Below are positions 50,369-59,146 of a DNA stretch of 64,000 nt, piece by piece. Numbering within the stretch: position 1 is the stretch's first letter; each line of letters opens with the position of its first letter. The position numbers and the translations under genes are program-made. The stretch is from assembly GCF_900101625.1 (NCBI RefSeq), contig NZ_FMYZ01000008.1, positions 247,363 to 311,362 of the forward strand, given 5' to 3'. A model generated the notes under the pieces. The model was not told the origin of the DNA and searched no databases. It was given only the letters and a program-made list of their open reading frames with translations. This DNA is from Cupriavidus sp. YR651 (GTDB lineage: Bacteria; Pseudomonadota; Gammaproteobacteria; Burkholderiales; Burkholderiaceae).

Positions 50369-51222
50369 GCAACGTCACCAAGCAACAGTTCAAGCGCGTC
50401 TGGTTCATCACGGGCGCTTCGCGCGGCCTGGGCGCACTGATGGCCAAGGCAGCCCTTGCCGATGGCAACGCCGTCGTCGCCACGGGCCGCAACGTCGCCG
50501 CAATTGCCGAGCGTCTCGGCGAGTCGTCCGCGCTGCTCCCCGTTGCACTCGATGTGACAGACCGGGAGCAAGTCAAGGCGGCTGTCGAGGCCGCCGTCGA
50601 GAAGTTCGGCCGCATCGATGTCCTGATCAACAATGCTGGCTTCGGGCTGCTCGCCGCCGTCGAGGAATCGAGCGACGCCGATGTGCGCAAGATCTACGAA
50701 ACCAATGTTTTTGGTCTGCTAAGCGTGACGCGCGCCGTGCTACCGGTGATGCGCAAACAGCGCTCGGGTCACGTTATCAACATTTCGTCGATTGTTGGCT
50801 ACCAAGCGGCGGCGGGGGTCGGCGTCTACAGCTCGACGAAGTTCGCCGTCGAAGGCATCACGGAGGCGTTGCACGCAGAGCTGAAGCCGCTTGGCATCCA
50901 TGCGACCCTGGTCGAGCCGGGGTTCTTCCGCACGGACTTCCTGGATACGTCGTCGCTCCTCGTAGGCAAGGAAATCATCGACGACTACGCCGAAACGTCG
51001 GGCAAGCTTCGCGACCTCGCAGCCGTCATCAATCACAACCAGCCGGGTGACCCGGAGAAGCTGGCAACGGCACTCGTCAAGCTGGTCGACGTGCAAACGC
51101 CGCCGTTGCGCCTGCCGCTAGGCACCGACACGCTAAAGGCAATTGCCGAGAAGAATGCGTACGTGACGACGGAAACGCAGACGTGGAAGCCGCTGTCGGA
51201 GTCGACTGATTTTCCGGCTTGA
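50365..51222 (+). CDS. short-chain dehydrogenase/reductase
   Basis: A 285-residue SDR with TGASRGLG (17-24), NNAG (89-92), Ser142, Tyr155 and Lys159 (NISSIVGYQ, VYSSTKFAVEG). The length (about 40 more than a minimal SDR) and the EPGFFRTDFL and NAYVTTETQTWKPLSES tail match the group often annotated as oxidoreductases near efflux genes. Its start overlaps the MFS stop (ATGA), so it was translationally coupled to a transporter that now stops early. Expression may be lowered. Substrate unknown. Confidence 0.92.
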   Translation: MSNVTKQQFKRVWFITGASRGLGALMAKAALADGNAVVATGRNVAAIAERLGESSALLPVALDVTDREQVKAAVEAAVEKFGRIDVLINNAGFGLLAAVEESSDADVRKIYETNVFGLLSVTRAVLPVMRKQRSGHVINISSIVGYQAAAGVGVYSSTKFAVEGITEALHAELKPLGIHATLVEPGFFRTDFLDTSSLLVGKEIIDDYAETSGKLRDLAAVINHNQPGDPEKLATALVKLVDVQTPPLRLPLGTDTLKAIAEKNAYVTTETQTWKPLSESTDFPA

Positions 51223-51259
51223 AGACTGTCAGCCGTTATTGATTTGACGAAGCAAAAGC

Positions 51260-51291
51260 AACAGCGCCGCTGCTGAAGCAACGGCGCTGTT
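51260..51291 (-). terminator. terminator between convergent genes
   Basis: AACAGCGCCG (51260-51269) pairs with CGGCGCTGTT (51282-51291) over a 12-base loop. On the minus strand the stem is followed by GCTTTTGC, a short T-run, so it mainly serves the small minus-strand gene. Confidence 0.65.
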
Positions 51292-51305
51292 CAGGCGTGA
51301 CGGAA

Positions 51306-51626
51306 TCAGGCGGCGATGGCTGCGCCGGTCGGTGCAATGCCAAGCTTCATCCGGGCGAATTCATTCTCGGATTCGGATCCGGCCAGTACGTAGTTGCGCT
51401 CGACGAGCATGCGGGTCATGTACTGCTTGTTGTAGAGGAACGACATGACGATATTCCAGCCGCCGAACGTCACCAGGCCGAACAACAAGTGCAATGCGGC
51501 CGTACCGAGTTCACCGCGGATGAGCGGTACCCAAAAACCGAAAAACAGATAAGTCCAGCTGTACCCGTAGTAGCCCTTCTTAAGCATTCCGCTTGCCGGA
51601 TGCTTGAGCATAATTTTGGTGGCCAT
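51306..51626 (-). CDS. small membrane protein, unknown family
   Basis: A 106-residue protein with hydrophobic segments at about 20-40 (YGYSWTYLFFGFWVPLI) and 45-68 (LGTAALHLLFGLVTFGGWNIVMSFLY), preceded by a lysine-bearing N-terminus (ATKIMLKHPASGMLKKGYYG). It has the look of small TM2-like inner-membrane proteins. The ATG at 51626 has an AGGGGAAA ribosome site. It is a single gene followed by a terminator. I cannot assign a function. Confidence 0.75.
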   Translation of the reverse strand: MATKIMLKHPASGMLKKGYYGYSWTYLFFGFWVPLIRGELGTAALHLLFGLVTFGGWNIVMSFLYNKQYMTRMLVERNYVLAGSESENEFARMKLGIAPTGAAIAA

Positions 51627-52191
51627 GATTTCCCCTGACAAAAAGTTGTTTACGTTTGTTTGCAAGCGACCTGTGCAATGCCCGTTCACGTGCACAGATG
51701 CCGATGTGCCTTATAGCACGTGGCCTGCAGGGTCATGGATTCCCAATGAGAGGGGTATAGATTTCCTTTTTTAATCCGCACGCGACCGGTTTCCCGTCCT
51801 CCGGAGAAGTTGCGATTCACATTTGTAGCTTTGGGACGGGCCCTATTTTTACGACTTGCCGAAGGGTGCGAACGACCGCTTCGGCACGATATTCAGTCTT
51901 CTGCCCTGTAGTGACTGAAGGCAGGGAGGGGTCGGCCGGCGGCTTGGCGCTGGGGAGCCGACCGTGACCGGCCAATTTGCGACATTGACTGTTTGGTCGA
52001 CGAGCGTGCGCTGTCAAGTGTCCGCGCGAGTCCGTTAGCGCCACTTCACCGCCTCGGGCTCCGGCTGGCATTTTCTTCTTCGATCATGTTTTTCATGAGT
52101 GTGCTGCCAAATAACGCTCAGGCGTTCAAGCCGGCGACGCCTTCGCATACCATCGGCTGCCAGCACATGATGCACAAGCGAAGCCCCGCCC
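51627..52191. other. 565-base gene-free region
   Basis: No gene is recognised here. A 255-base open frame on the minus strand (51817-52071) lacks a ribosome site and recognisable similarity. A sequence block around 51880-52010 containing GACCGCTTC recalls a mosaic intergenic element seen in many proteobacteria, but this is only an impression. Confidence 0.5.
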
Positions 52192-52989
52192 ATGACGTCC
52201 CCACCCAGCCTTCCGTGTCGCACCAACCTGCCTCTCGTCGGAATTGTCTGCGACCGTTTTTTTGTCGGTGAACACGATCAACATGGCGTCAAGGAAAGCT
52301 ATCGCCGTGCATTGAGCGATGTAGCCGGCGTTGCGCCGGTTTTCCTTCCGGCGACCAGCGCGATTTCCGATGTCACGCCCTATCTCAGGGTCATGTCCGG
52401 TCTGCTGTTCCCCGATGGCGTTTCCAACGTAGCTCCGGCCCTCTACGGAAGCGAAGAGCCAGCGGGCTTCCCGATCGATCCCGGGCGAGACCACGTCGCG
52501 GTGCAACTGATTCGCGGCGCCGTGTCGCAGGGCCTTCCGATGCTCGCGATCGGCCGTGGCTTCCACGAGATGAATGTCGCCTTCGGCGGCACACTGCATC
52601 CCGATATCTTCGCGGCCGGCCACAACGAGCACCATCGGGAAAACCTGTCGGAGCCGCTCGATCTGCGCTACCGCTACAAACACAGGGTTTCCCTTGCGCC
52701 GGGCGGCCTGCTCCATGACTGGCTACGCGCCGACGTGGCACTCGTGAATTCGCTACATACGCAGGGGATTCGGACCCTGGGCGAAGGCTTGGCGGCGGAA
52801 GCCATGCATGCTGACGGACTGATCGAGGCTATCCGTGGCGTGGATGCCGACTTCGCCATCGGCGTTCAGTGGCATCCGGAAGTCAGCGCGAGCACAGATC
52901 GGCTCTCGCAATCGCTATTCATGCGCTTTGGCGATGCATGCCGCCGGTACGTGCCAAGCTGGGGAATCGTCGAAAGGACGTCGCCATGA
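52192..52989 (+). CDS. class I amidotransferase (PuuD-like) lacking the catalytic cysteine
   Basis: A 265-residue protein of the gamma-glutamyl-GABA hydrolase/glutamine amidotransferase class I family: LPLVGIVCDRF, LFPDGVSNVAPALYG, MLAIGRGFHEMNVAFGGTLHPDI and, at the end, AIGVQWHPEVSA with the His and Glu of the triad. In active members the nucleophile lies in G-I-C-R-G. Here the sequence reads A-I-G-R-G (codons ATC GGC CGT GGC), so Cys is replaced by Gly, a one-base change from TGC. The enzyme should not form the thioester. It may be a binding-only paralogue or an inactivated gene. No puu genes are near. Confidence 0.85.
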   Translation: MTSPPSLPCRTNLPLVGIVCDRFFVGEHDQHGVKESYRRALSDVAGVAPVFLPATSAISDVTPYLRVMSGLLFPDGVSNVAPALYGSEEPAGFPIDPGRDHVAVQLIRGAVSQGLPMLAIGRGFHEMNVAFGGTLHPDIFAAGHNEHHRENLSEPLDLRYRYKHRVSLAPGGLLHDWLRADVALVNSLHTQGIRTLGEGLAAEAMHADGLIEAIRGVDADFAIGVQWHPEVSASTDRLSQSLFMRFGDACRRYVPSWGIVERTSP

Positions 52990-53039
52990 ACGACACCAGC
53001 TACCCGGTCACAGACCGCTCGGCAGCTACGTCATGCGAC

Positions 53040-53897
53040 TCACGAGCGCTCGCGACGGATGCGTGCCGGCGTGTTGCCGACGATGCGGCGAAAGCACGTG
53101 GTCATATGCGCCCGGTCGGCAAAGCCGCAGTCGTGTGCGATCTTGATCAGCGGCGTGCTGGTTTCCAACAGCAGTCGCGTGGCACGGGTGACGCGTCGCT
53201 GCATGATGAAGCGCAGCGGCGCGTCACCGGTGGACGTACGAAACGCGCGCATGAAATGCGGGAGACTGACTTCGGCCATGGCAGCTAACTCTGTGATGGC
53301 GATGTTGTCGCCAAGGTGGTCTTCGATGTAATCGAGGATACGGCGTAGCCGGAAAGGCGCGAGCCCGCCCTTGCAGGCCAGGAGCGGCGCAGTGGTGCCG
53401 AGCCTGGCAAGCTCCACGGCGAGCATGCCGACCAGACTCTCGCAGTAGAGCCGCTGGCCGATGCGTGGCGTGACGCATGCCAGTGCAAGCCGGTCGGCCA
53501 TGGCCCAGATCGGCTTGTTCTCGAACATGAGGCGCGAGTGGAAATGGTCCGCGCCGCTGGCAGTGCCGCAGGCCTCACCCAGCAGCGCATCGTCGAAATG
53601 GATCGCCACACAGCGGAAACCGCGAATGAACGGGGTATAGCCGTACGCTTCGCCGCCGCGTTCGATCAGGCTGAGGTGGTCACTGCCGCGATAGCCATCG
53701 GCAAGTGGTTTGGACGGTTTGTAGCGTGCCTCGATACGGCCGCCGGTTTCACGCAAGGCCGCCCGCAGGCTGACGCTTTGGGATCCGATCGGGCGAGCCA
53801 CATCCTGCAGTTCGCCGTATTCGATGACTTCCACTTCCGTGTTTGCCCAGATGCCGGTAGTGCGGCTCTGATGCACGTTGGTGACGATACGTACCAC
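53040..53897 (-). CDS. AraC family regulator
   Basis: A 285-residue AraC protein. The C-terminal DNA-binding domain has two helix-turn-helix units: IAITELAAMAEVSLPHFMRAFRTSTGDAPLRFIMQRRV and TPLIKIAHDCGFADRAHMTTCFRRIVGNTPARIRRE. The N-terminal part (residues 1-180) is the cupin-less sensor of the type with YGYTPFIRGFRCVAIHFDDALLG. It is convergent with the amidotransferase-like gene and divergent from the MocR gene. The inducer is unknown. Confidence 0.92.
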   Translation of the reverse strand: MVRIVTNVHQSRTTGIWANTEVEVIEYGELQDVARPIGSQSVSLRAALRETGGRIEARYKPSKPLADGYRGSDHLSLIERGGEAYGYTPFIRGFRCVAIHFDDALLGEACGTASGADHFHSRLMFENKPIWAMADRLALACVTPRIGQRLYCESLVGMLAVELARLGTTAPLLACKGGLAPFRLRRILDYIEDHLGDNIAITELAAMAEVSLPHFMRAFRTSTGDAPLRFIMQRRVTRATRLLLETSTPLIKIAHDCGFADRAHMTTCFRRIVGNTPARIRRERS

Positions 53898-53959
53898 TTT
53901 CAGTCTCCTACCAGATCATGGTCCGGCCGCTCCGTCTTGACCGGCGCAGTTTGAACCTT

Positions 53960-54073
53960 CGATGGAACAAACATAGGAACCAAGATTTCCCTTTTTTGTG
54001 TGTACTAAGAATATGGATTCGCAGCTGCAGATTCACCTCGACCGGACAGCGAAGCTGCCGCTGTCAGAACAAA
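53960..54073 (+). repeat. 114-bp direct repeat, copy A (intact gene 5' end)
   Basis: This segment and 59769-59882 match along 114 bases with no gaps and only scattered substitutions; the copies are offset by exactly 5809 bases. It covers about 53 bases of the MocR gene's upstream region and its first 20 codons. Confidence 0.9.
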
Positions 54074-55422
54074 TTCGTATGAGTATTGCCAGGGCAATAG
54101 AGTCTGGTCTGCTCGCACCTGGCACCCGACTACCCTCATGGCAGGACCTGGCTGCGCACCTTGGTGTGGCGCGCGGCACAGTGCAAGCGGCGTATGAACG
54201 GTTATCCGACTCCCAGATAATCGAGACATTCGGAGCAAGGGGCACCCGCGTGGCGCCGCGGCCCCGCGCGCCGGCGGCTCAACCAGAAGCGCCGCAGCCC
54301 GGAGCCTTTATGAAAACTTATCTGGAGATGAACGCCGGGCCCGCGATCTTTCAGCTCGGCATTCCGGCACTGAAAGGGCTACCGGACAGGCTTTTCGCGC
54401 GCGCACGCTCATCGAATTTATTGAAGACGGGATCTTTCTCGTCACTGGTCTATCCCGATCCCAGAGGGGAGCTCGAACTGCGCCGAGAGATCGCAGGCTA
54501 TCTCTCAATCTCCAGAAACCTTCACTGCTTTCCAGAGCAGGTGTTCATCACTTCGGGATACAGCTCCGGCTTAGGTCTTGCACTGCGAGTGTTAGGTTTG
54601 GACGGTAAGAAGGTTTGGATGGAAGAGCCCGGTTTCATTGTTACCCGGAAGGCGCTAGAGCTCGCTCGCTTGAGTGTCGTCCTGGTGCCTGTGGACGCCG
54701 AAGGCCTCAACGTAGGCTACGGAATCGAGAACGCCGCAGACGCCGCGTTAGCCGTCGTGACGCCCGGTCAACAAGCTCCCTTGGGCTCGACCCTGTCTTT
54801 GAGGCGACGGCTTCAGCTGCTTGAATGGGCCGTCTCGAGCGACGCGTGGATCATCGAAGATGACTACCTCGGCGAGCTACAACTCGAAGGCAGGGCGGCC
54901 CCCGCTTTGGCGTCCTTGGACGAGGGAAAACGGGTTATCCACATAGGTACTCTCAGCAAAACCATGAGCCCGGGGCTGCGACTCGGATTTGTTGTGGCGC
55001 CGGCCGAACTCACCACTCCGTTCTCCGAAGTAGCCGCAACGCTTGCACCCGCGCCTTCACCAGTAGTTCAACTCGCCACGGCTCAATTCATGCGTGATGG
55101 CCACTACATCCGGCGCGTCCGTCGGCTCAAGCGTCTATATTCCGCGCAGCGTGACGCACTATGCGAGCAGCTGCGAATGCGCAACACGGAATGGATCAAG
55201 GCCGGTCTGGCAATACTCCTCAGGCTCCCCGACGGCGCGCCCGACGTGCAGATCGCCCGGGAAGCGATGAACTTTGGCATGGCGCCATCGCCGTTATCTG
55301 CGTGGTTCGCGACTCCAGCCTGGGCCTTGCCTGGTCTCCTGCTCGGGGTTGCGACAGCGCCTGAACCGCACCTCGCTACATCATGCTGCCGTCTGTTCGA
55401 GATCATCGACCGATATTGCTAA
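54013..55422 (+). CDS. MocR-type regulator (GntR domain fused to aminotransferase fold)
   Basis: A 469-residue PdxR/MocR protein. A GntR winged helix (LPLSEQIRMSIARAIESGLLAPGTRLPSWQDLAAHLGVARGTVQAAYERL, about 16-64) is followed by a class I aminotransferase domain with PLP lysine Lys316 (IGTLSKTMSPGLRLGF) and EDDYLGELQ. The usual H in TPSHQ-P is Gln (TPGQQAPLG), so cofactor chemistry may be altered. These proteins use PLP as effector and control nearby genes. An ATG at 54013 is assumed; no strong ribosome site is seen. It lies back to back with AraC and converges, by a 4-base overlap, on the RclC-like gene. Confidence 0.92.
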   Translation: MDSQLQIHLDRTAKLPLSEQIRMSIARAIESGLLAPGTRLPSWQDLAAHLGVARGTVQAAYERLSDSQIIETFGARGTRVAPRPRAPAAQPEAPQPGAFMKTYLEMNAGPAIFQLGIPALKGLPDRLFARARSSNLLKTGSFSSLVYPDPRGELELRREIAGYLSISRNLHCFPEQVFITSGYSSGLGLALRVLGLDGKKVWMEEPGFIVTRKALELARLSVVLVPVDAEGLNVGYGIENAADAALAVVTPGQQAPLGSTLSLRRRLQLLEWAVSSDAWIIEDDYLGELQLEGRAAPALASLDEGKRVIHIGTLSKTMSPGLRLGFVVAPAELTTPFSEVAATLAPAPSPVVQLATAQFMRDGHYIRRVRRLKRLYSAQRDALCEQLRMRNTEWIKAGLAILLRLPDGAPDVQIAREAMNFGMAPSPLSAWFATPAWALPGLLLGVATAPEPHLATSCCRLFEIIDRYC

Positions 55423-55958
55423 CGTGGTGTCAGTGGCGTCGCCCGTTCACCTCTTGACTTCTGAGCGTCGGCCCGCGAGCCATGGACGGACGCCAGAAGG
55501 AGAGAAAGCGATGCAGCTAGAAGAACAAGATCCTTAAGAAGGAACTGACCAGGCATAGCTGAAATGGCCGGAAATCCTCCCGCCGTCGCTTCTGCCACGC
55601 CGGGGGTGCTCAAGAAAAAGGTGAGCGTGATCAGATAGGTCGCAGCCGACATCGCCGCTCCCAATGCAGAGAAAATGGGCTGCAACGCGCCGAGAATCAG
55701 AGCCGCTGCGGTCGACAGCTCAAGTGCACCTATAACGTAACTTGCTCCCTGGACTCCGAATAGGGTGTGCAACCAGCTCATGATGGGGCTGTTGGCGATG
55801 AACGGCGCGATGCCGTTGGCTTCGTAAGCGGTGAACTTCATTCCACCGAACCAAAGAAAGATGACGACCAGCGCCCATCTGAGCGGTGCCAGAAGAGAGA
55901 ACGATCCAGCGCTCTTTTCAGCGATCTGTAGACGAAACTGATTTGCACGAGCGGTCAT
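55419..55958 (-). CDS. DUF417/YkgB family membrane protein (RclC-like)
   Basis: A 179-residue protein with four TM segments. It carries the family motif WFGGMKFTAYEANGIAPFIANSPIMSWLHTLFG, then GASYVIGALELSTAAALILG and TPGVAEATAGGFPAISAMPGQFLLKDLVLLAAS. In E. coli the relative RclC (YkgI/YkgB family) is part of the reactive-chlorine response regulated by RclR. A RclR-like regulator lies 141 bases upstream on the same strand. The protein probably sits in the inner membrane; biochemical function is not known. Confidence 0.88.
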   Translation of the reverse strand: MTARANQFRLQIAEKSAGSFSLLAPLRWALVVIFLWFGGMKFTAYEANGIAPFIANSPIMSWLHTLFGVQGASYVIGALELSTAAALILGALQPIFSALGAAMSAATYLITLTFFLSTPGVAEATAGGFPAISAMPGQFLLKDLVLLAASLSLLLASVHGSRADAQKSRGERATPLTPR

Positions 55959-56099
55959 TGGGGTTTCCCATTCAAGTTGTTCACCGGGTGGTTAGGAGCC
56001 TCCACTGTAGGCCTACCCGATACCGATTTCGAGACTGCATTTGCTCAAAAGAATGCCAAAAAGGATCAAAGAAACGAGGCGGTCCGAAAGCGAAGCGCA

Positions 56100-57056
56100 C
56101 TACTCACCTTCGCGCGCCAGGCGGCGCCATTGCCCCGGCGTCATCCCCATCTTGTCGGTGAACACACGCCGGAATGCCGATACGGATCGATACCCGACTG
56201 AGTCGGCCACCGCCTCAGTGGTCATTGCCGGCTTCTTCAGCTCGTTGGCTGCGAGGCTCATCCGGATATCGGTCAGCAGTTCGTTGGCCGAGCGCCCCAG
56301 ACTGGCCTGAAAGTGCCGCATGAAGGTGGCGCGTGACATGCTGCACAAGTCGGCCAGATCAGACAGGTTCCAGGGCCGCGCCGGGTCGGCGAACATGGCT
56401 GAAATGGCCGGGGCCAGTCGTGGATGGCCGGCAAGCGCCAGCAAGCCTGCCGGGGCCTGGTCGGATTCGCTCGCCGCGCGTAGTACCAGTGTGAACAGCG
56501 CGAAGCTAAGCGCGTTGAGCATGGCGAGCCCGCCCGGTTTGTCGCCGGTGGACTCCATGCGCATCAGCCCCATGAGACTGGCCAGGTGGTTCGAAGCGGA
56601 CACAATGCCCTCTTCACTACGGCCGTCCATGGCCCGCACCACGAGAGTCGTGGGTAGATAATCGCGGATCAGCCGATCATGGGGCGGCTCGATGAAAAAG
56701 CGCCCGCACAACATGTCCAGACGCTCGCCCTGGCCATCATTCTCGCTGAGCCTCCATCCTGCAGAACCTTGACGATTGTGCGTAAGACCCGGCGCATGTC
56801 CGCTGCCATCGTGCAGCACGTGCGCCGCGCCGTCAGGCAACAGCACGATGTCTCCGCCCACCAGCTCCCTGGTCGTCCCCGTCTCCGGATCCTCGATAAT
56901 GGCCCGGCCCTTGAGCACGACGTGGTAAGGAATCTCGTGCGCTGCGGACTGATCCCAGGCCACACGCCATGGCGCCCCGTAGACGCAGCGGACCTCCAGC
57001 TGGCCAGTGAGGTTGATCATTTGCAGGAGATGGCTCAGCCAGTCGACTTGGGACAT
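56100..57056 (-). CDS. AraC family regulator with cupin_6 domain, RclR-like
   Basis: A 318-residue AraC regulator. A cupin_6 sensor (residues 1-120) has VVLKGRAIIEDPETGTTRELVGGDIVLLPDGAAHVL and two cysteines, Cys24 (VRCVYGAPW) and Cys117 (LDMLCGRFF). These align by eye with the two redox cysteines of E. coli RclR (Cys21 and Cys89), which senses hypochlorite. The C-terminal HTHs are NLSDLADLCSMSRATFMRHFQASLGRSANELLTDIRM and TTEAVADSVGYRSVSAFRRVFTDKMGMTPGQWR. It lies just upstream of the RclC-like gene and should activate it. From memory-based alignment, so the sensor claim is inferred. Confidence 0.9.
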   Translation of the reverse strand: MSQVDWLSHLLQMINLTGQLEVRCVYGAPWRVAWDQSAAHEIPYHVVLKGRAIIEDPETGTTRELVGGDIVLLPDGAAHVLHDGSGHAPGLTHNRQGSAGWRLSENDGQGERLDMLCGRFFIEPPHDRLIRDYLPTTLVVRAMDGRSEEGIVSASNHLASLMGLMRMESTGDKPGGLAMLNALSFALFTLVLRAASESDQAPAGLLALAGHPRLAPAISAMFADPARPWNLSDLADLCSMSRATFMRHFQASLGRSANELLTDIRMSLAANELKKPAMTTEAVADSVGYRSVSAFRRVFTDKMGMTPGQWRRLAREGE

Positions 57057-57225
57057 AGGACCTCGATAACTTGAAACGCTAAGGCAGTCTTACTGCAATT
57101 GCACACCGGTTGTACGCACCGCAAGACCCCACTACACGAGCCGATCGGACACGTTGCGAACCGGCCAGGCTGGGACGATAGCGATGCGCCGTACGAGTGC
57201 TCAAAACAGTAGCCGCATCGGCGGG

Positions 57226-57675
57226 TTAGCCCAATAGCTTTCGGTACTGGATGAAACCCGAGCGATCAGCGATGCGGTCGTAAAGCTGCATGCCGTTATG
57301 GTTGGATTCGTGTGTCAGCCAGTGCACACGGGACGCCCCGCGACGTTTTGCTTCCGCATAGACATGCTCGATCAGCGAGCGACCGATGCCGCCGCCACGC
57401 GCATTGTCAGCAACAAACAGGTCCTGGAGATAGCAGTAGTCGCCCGTCGTCCACGTAGATCGATGGTAGATCGAATGCACCAGCCCCAATGCTTGTTCGC
57501 CCACCATGGCAAGCGCTGCATGCATCGGTTCGCTGGGGTCCAGGAAGCGCCTCCAGGTATTGAGCGTCACGGACTCGGGGATATCCGCTTCGTAGAAGCG
57601 CTGATAGCCTTTCCACAGCGGAAGCCAAATATCAAAATCGGAGTGATCAACGGCCTTGATCTCGACTGATTGCAT
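57226..57675 (-). CDS. GNAT family N-acetyltransferase
   Basis: A 149-residue GNAT. The acetyl-CoA pyrophosphate loop is LFVADNARGGGIGRSLIEHV (Q/R-x-x-G-x-G/A type), and HESNHNGMQLYDRIADRSGFIQYRKLL is the expected end of the fold. The start at 57675 is chosen because CAGGAG lies about seven bases before it; 57693 is an alternative. It follows a short stretch (57719-57775) that looks like the end of another protein. The acyl acceptor is unknown. Confidence 0.92.
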   Translation of the reverse strand: MQSVEIKAVDHSDFDIWLPLWKGYQRFYEADIPESVTLNTWRRFLDPSEPMHAALAMVGEQALGLVHSIYHRSTWTTGDYCYLQDLFVADNARGGGIGRSLIEHVYAEAKRRGASRVHWLTHESNHNGMQLYDRIADRSGFIQYRKLLG

Positions 57676-57930
57676 GGAATACTCCTGAAACAAGAGAGCT
57701 CCTGGTTTCTGGCTAGGCCGCCGTCACTTCGAGCCCGCGCTGCACCGGCGAGCGCGTGAAAATTGGATGATTGAGTGTCACCTTCTTCCTCCTGGGCTTG
57801 TCGGGTCATACGCAAAGCCCGGACGCGTTTCCAAGACGCTTTCCGGAGTGCCTCCGGGCTTTGGCATTACGCTCGCATCAGATGACACCTTCCAGGACCC
57901 TCGGCGAGGGTCGATGCGAGCGGATAGAGT

Positions 57931-58476
57931 TCAGATCGATCCAGCCGGCGTAACGGCGGGAAAGTCCTTCTCGGGATCGAACACGTTATTGAAGAAGTTC
58001 GTCAGGGAGTACATGGCCACCAGCGCGACGATCTCCATGACGTTCGCATCCGTGTAGCCGGCATCGCGCACAGCGTTCAGATCGGTGTCACTGACCTGGC
58101 CGCGGGTCTCGATGACTTTGCGCGCAAACTGGAGGGCGGCGTCGCGCTTCGGGTCGCTGGCGTGACCCTTCCGAGCGAGAATGATTTCATCGGCTGGCAG
58201 CTTGGCCATATGCTCGGCCGTAAAGCTGTGCACCGTCAGGCAGTAATTACAGCCATTCACTTCGGAGACGGCGAGGCCGATGCCGTCACGCGTCTTCACG
58301 TCGAGCGCCTTGCTCAAGGCACCGAGAAGCGTGGCCCACGCGTTGAACGCAATTGGGCTCTGCGCGAAGCTCGCCATCATGTTTGGGGTGAAGCCGATGT
58401 TCTTGGTGAACGCATCGAGAGTCGGTTTCGAATCGGCCGGTACCTGTTCCGGCTGTAGAGCTACAGTTCTTGCCAT
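57931..58476 (-). CDS. carboxymuconolactone decarboxylase/AhpD-like peroxidase family protein
   Basis: A 181-residue AhpD-fold protein with the redox motif Glu72-x3-Cys76-x2-Cys79-x3-His83 (SEVNGCNYCLTVHS). This is the alkylhydroperoxidase signature, rather than the true decarboxylase. It belongs to the group often named peroxidase-related enzymes (YciW/PA-type), about 180 residues. It lies 34 bases from the nitroreductase gene and on the same strand, so the two are co-transcribed. It fits the oxidative/electrophile character of the neighbourhood. Confidence 0.93.
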   Translation of the reverse strand: MARTVALQPEQVPADSKPTLDAFTKNIGFTPNMMASFAQSPIAFNAWATLLGALSKALDVKTRDGIGLAVSEVNGCNYCLTVHSFTAEHMAKLPADEIILARKGHASDPKRDAALQFARKVIETRGQVSDTDLNAVRDAGYTDANVMEIVALVAMYSLTNFFNNVFDPEKDFPAVTPAGSI

Positions 58477-58510
58477 GATGATTTCCTTAAATTACCGATT
58501 TAACTAATAG

Positions 58511-59146
58511 TCAAACGAGATCCAGCACATCGACCACCGGCAGGCGTGGCTTCTGTGGCCAGTTCCCCGAACGCTCTGCTCCTACGGACAACAGCATGAC
58601 CGGCACTTCGTCCTCGGCCAGTGCGAACTCGCGGTGCACCGCTTCGGCATCGAAACCGATCATCGGCGTCGAACCCAGGCCCAGCGAGCGGGCCGCATAG
58701 ATCATCGCCGCCGCGCCGAAGGTGCCGGTGCGTACGGCCTCGTCGCGCTGGCGCTGCGGGTAATCCATGTACAGATCGCGTGCGGGGATTTCCCACTCCG
58801 GCACCATCGTTGCCGGCATGACGCCTGCTTCCACCAACGGGGCCAGGCGCTCGGGTATTACGCTGGAATCGGCCAGTTGGCCGCAGACGATGAAGGTAAC
58901 GGCCGCATCGGTGATCGCAGGTTGATTCCAGGCGATCGGACTCAGCCGGGCCTTGGCCTCAGGCGTGCGCACGGCGATGAAGCGCCAGTTCTGCATGTGG
59001 AAGGATGTCGGCGCGGAGGTGCCGATTCGCACCAGCTCGCGGATTTGGTCGTCGCTCAAGGTGGCGGCTGGGTCGTAATACTTGGCGGCGCTGCGGCTCA
59101 AGATACATTCGATGACGGCATTGGTCATGGTGCTTCCGTTGCTCAT
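58511..59146 (-). CDS. nitroreductase family protein
   Basis: A 211-residue FMN-dependent nitroreductase: SRSAAKYYDPAATLSDDQIRELVRIGTSAPTSFHMQNWRFIAV gives the FMN-binding Arg and Ser/Asn positions. GTFGAAAMIYAARSLGLGSTPMIGFD and LLSVGAERSGNWPQKPRLP complete the fold. Such enzymes reduce nitro-compounds and quinones with NAD(P)H. ATG at 59146 has an AGGA site; 59128 is an alternative. It is the first gene of a two-gene unit with the AhpD-like gene. Confidence 0.92.
   Translation of the reverse strand: MSNGSTMTNAVIECILSRSAAKYYDPAATLSDDQIRELVRIGTSAPTSFHMQNWRFIAVRTPEAKARLSPIAWNQPAITDAAVTFIVCGQLADSSVIPERLAPLVEAGVMPATMVPEWEIPARDLYMDYPQRQRDEAVRTGTFGAAAMIYAARSLGLGSTPMIGFDAEAVHREFALAEDEVPVMLLSVGAERSGNWPQKPRLPVVDVLDLV

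Noticed and set aside
52986..53288. Small + strand frame after the amidotransferase-like gene
   Set aside because: Lies antisense to the AraC gene's DNA-binding domain and has no ribosome site of note.
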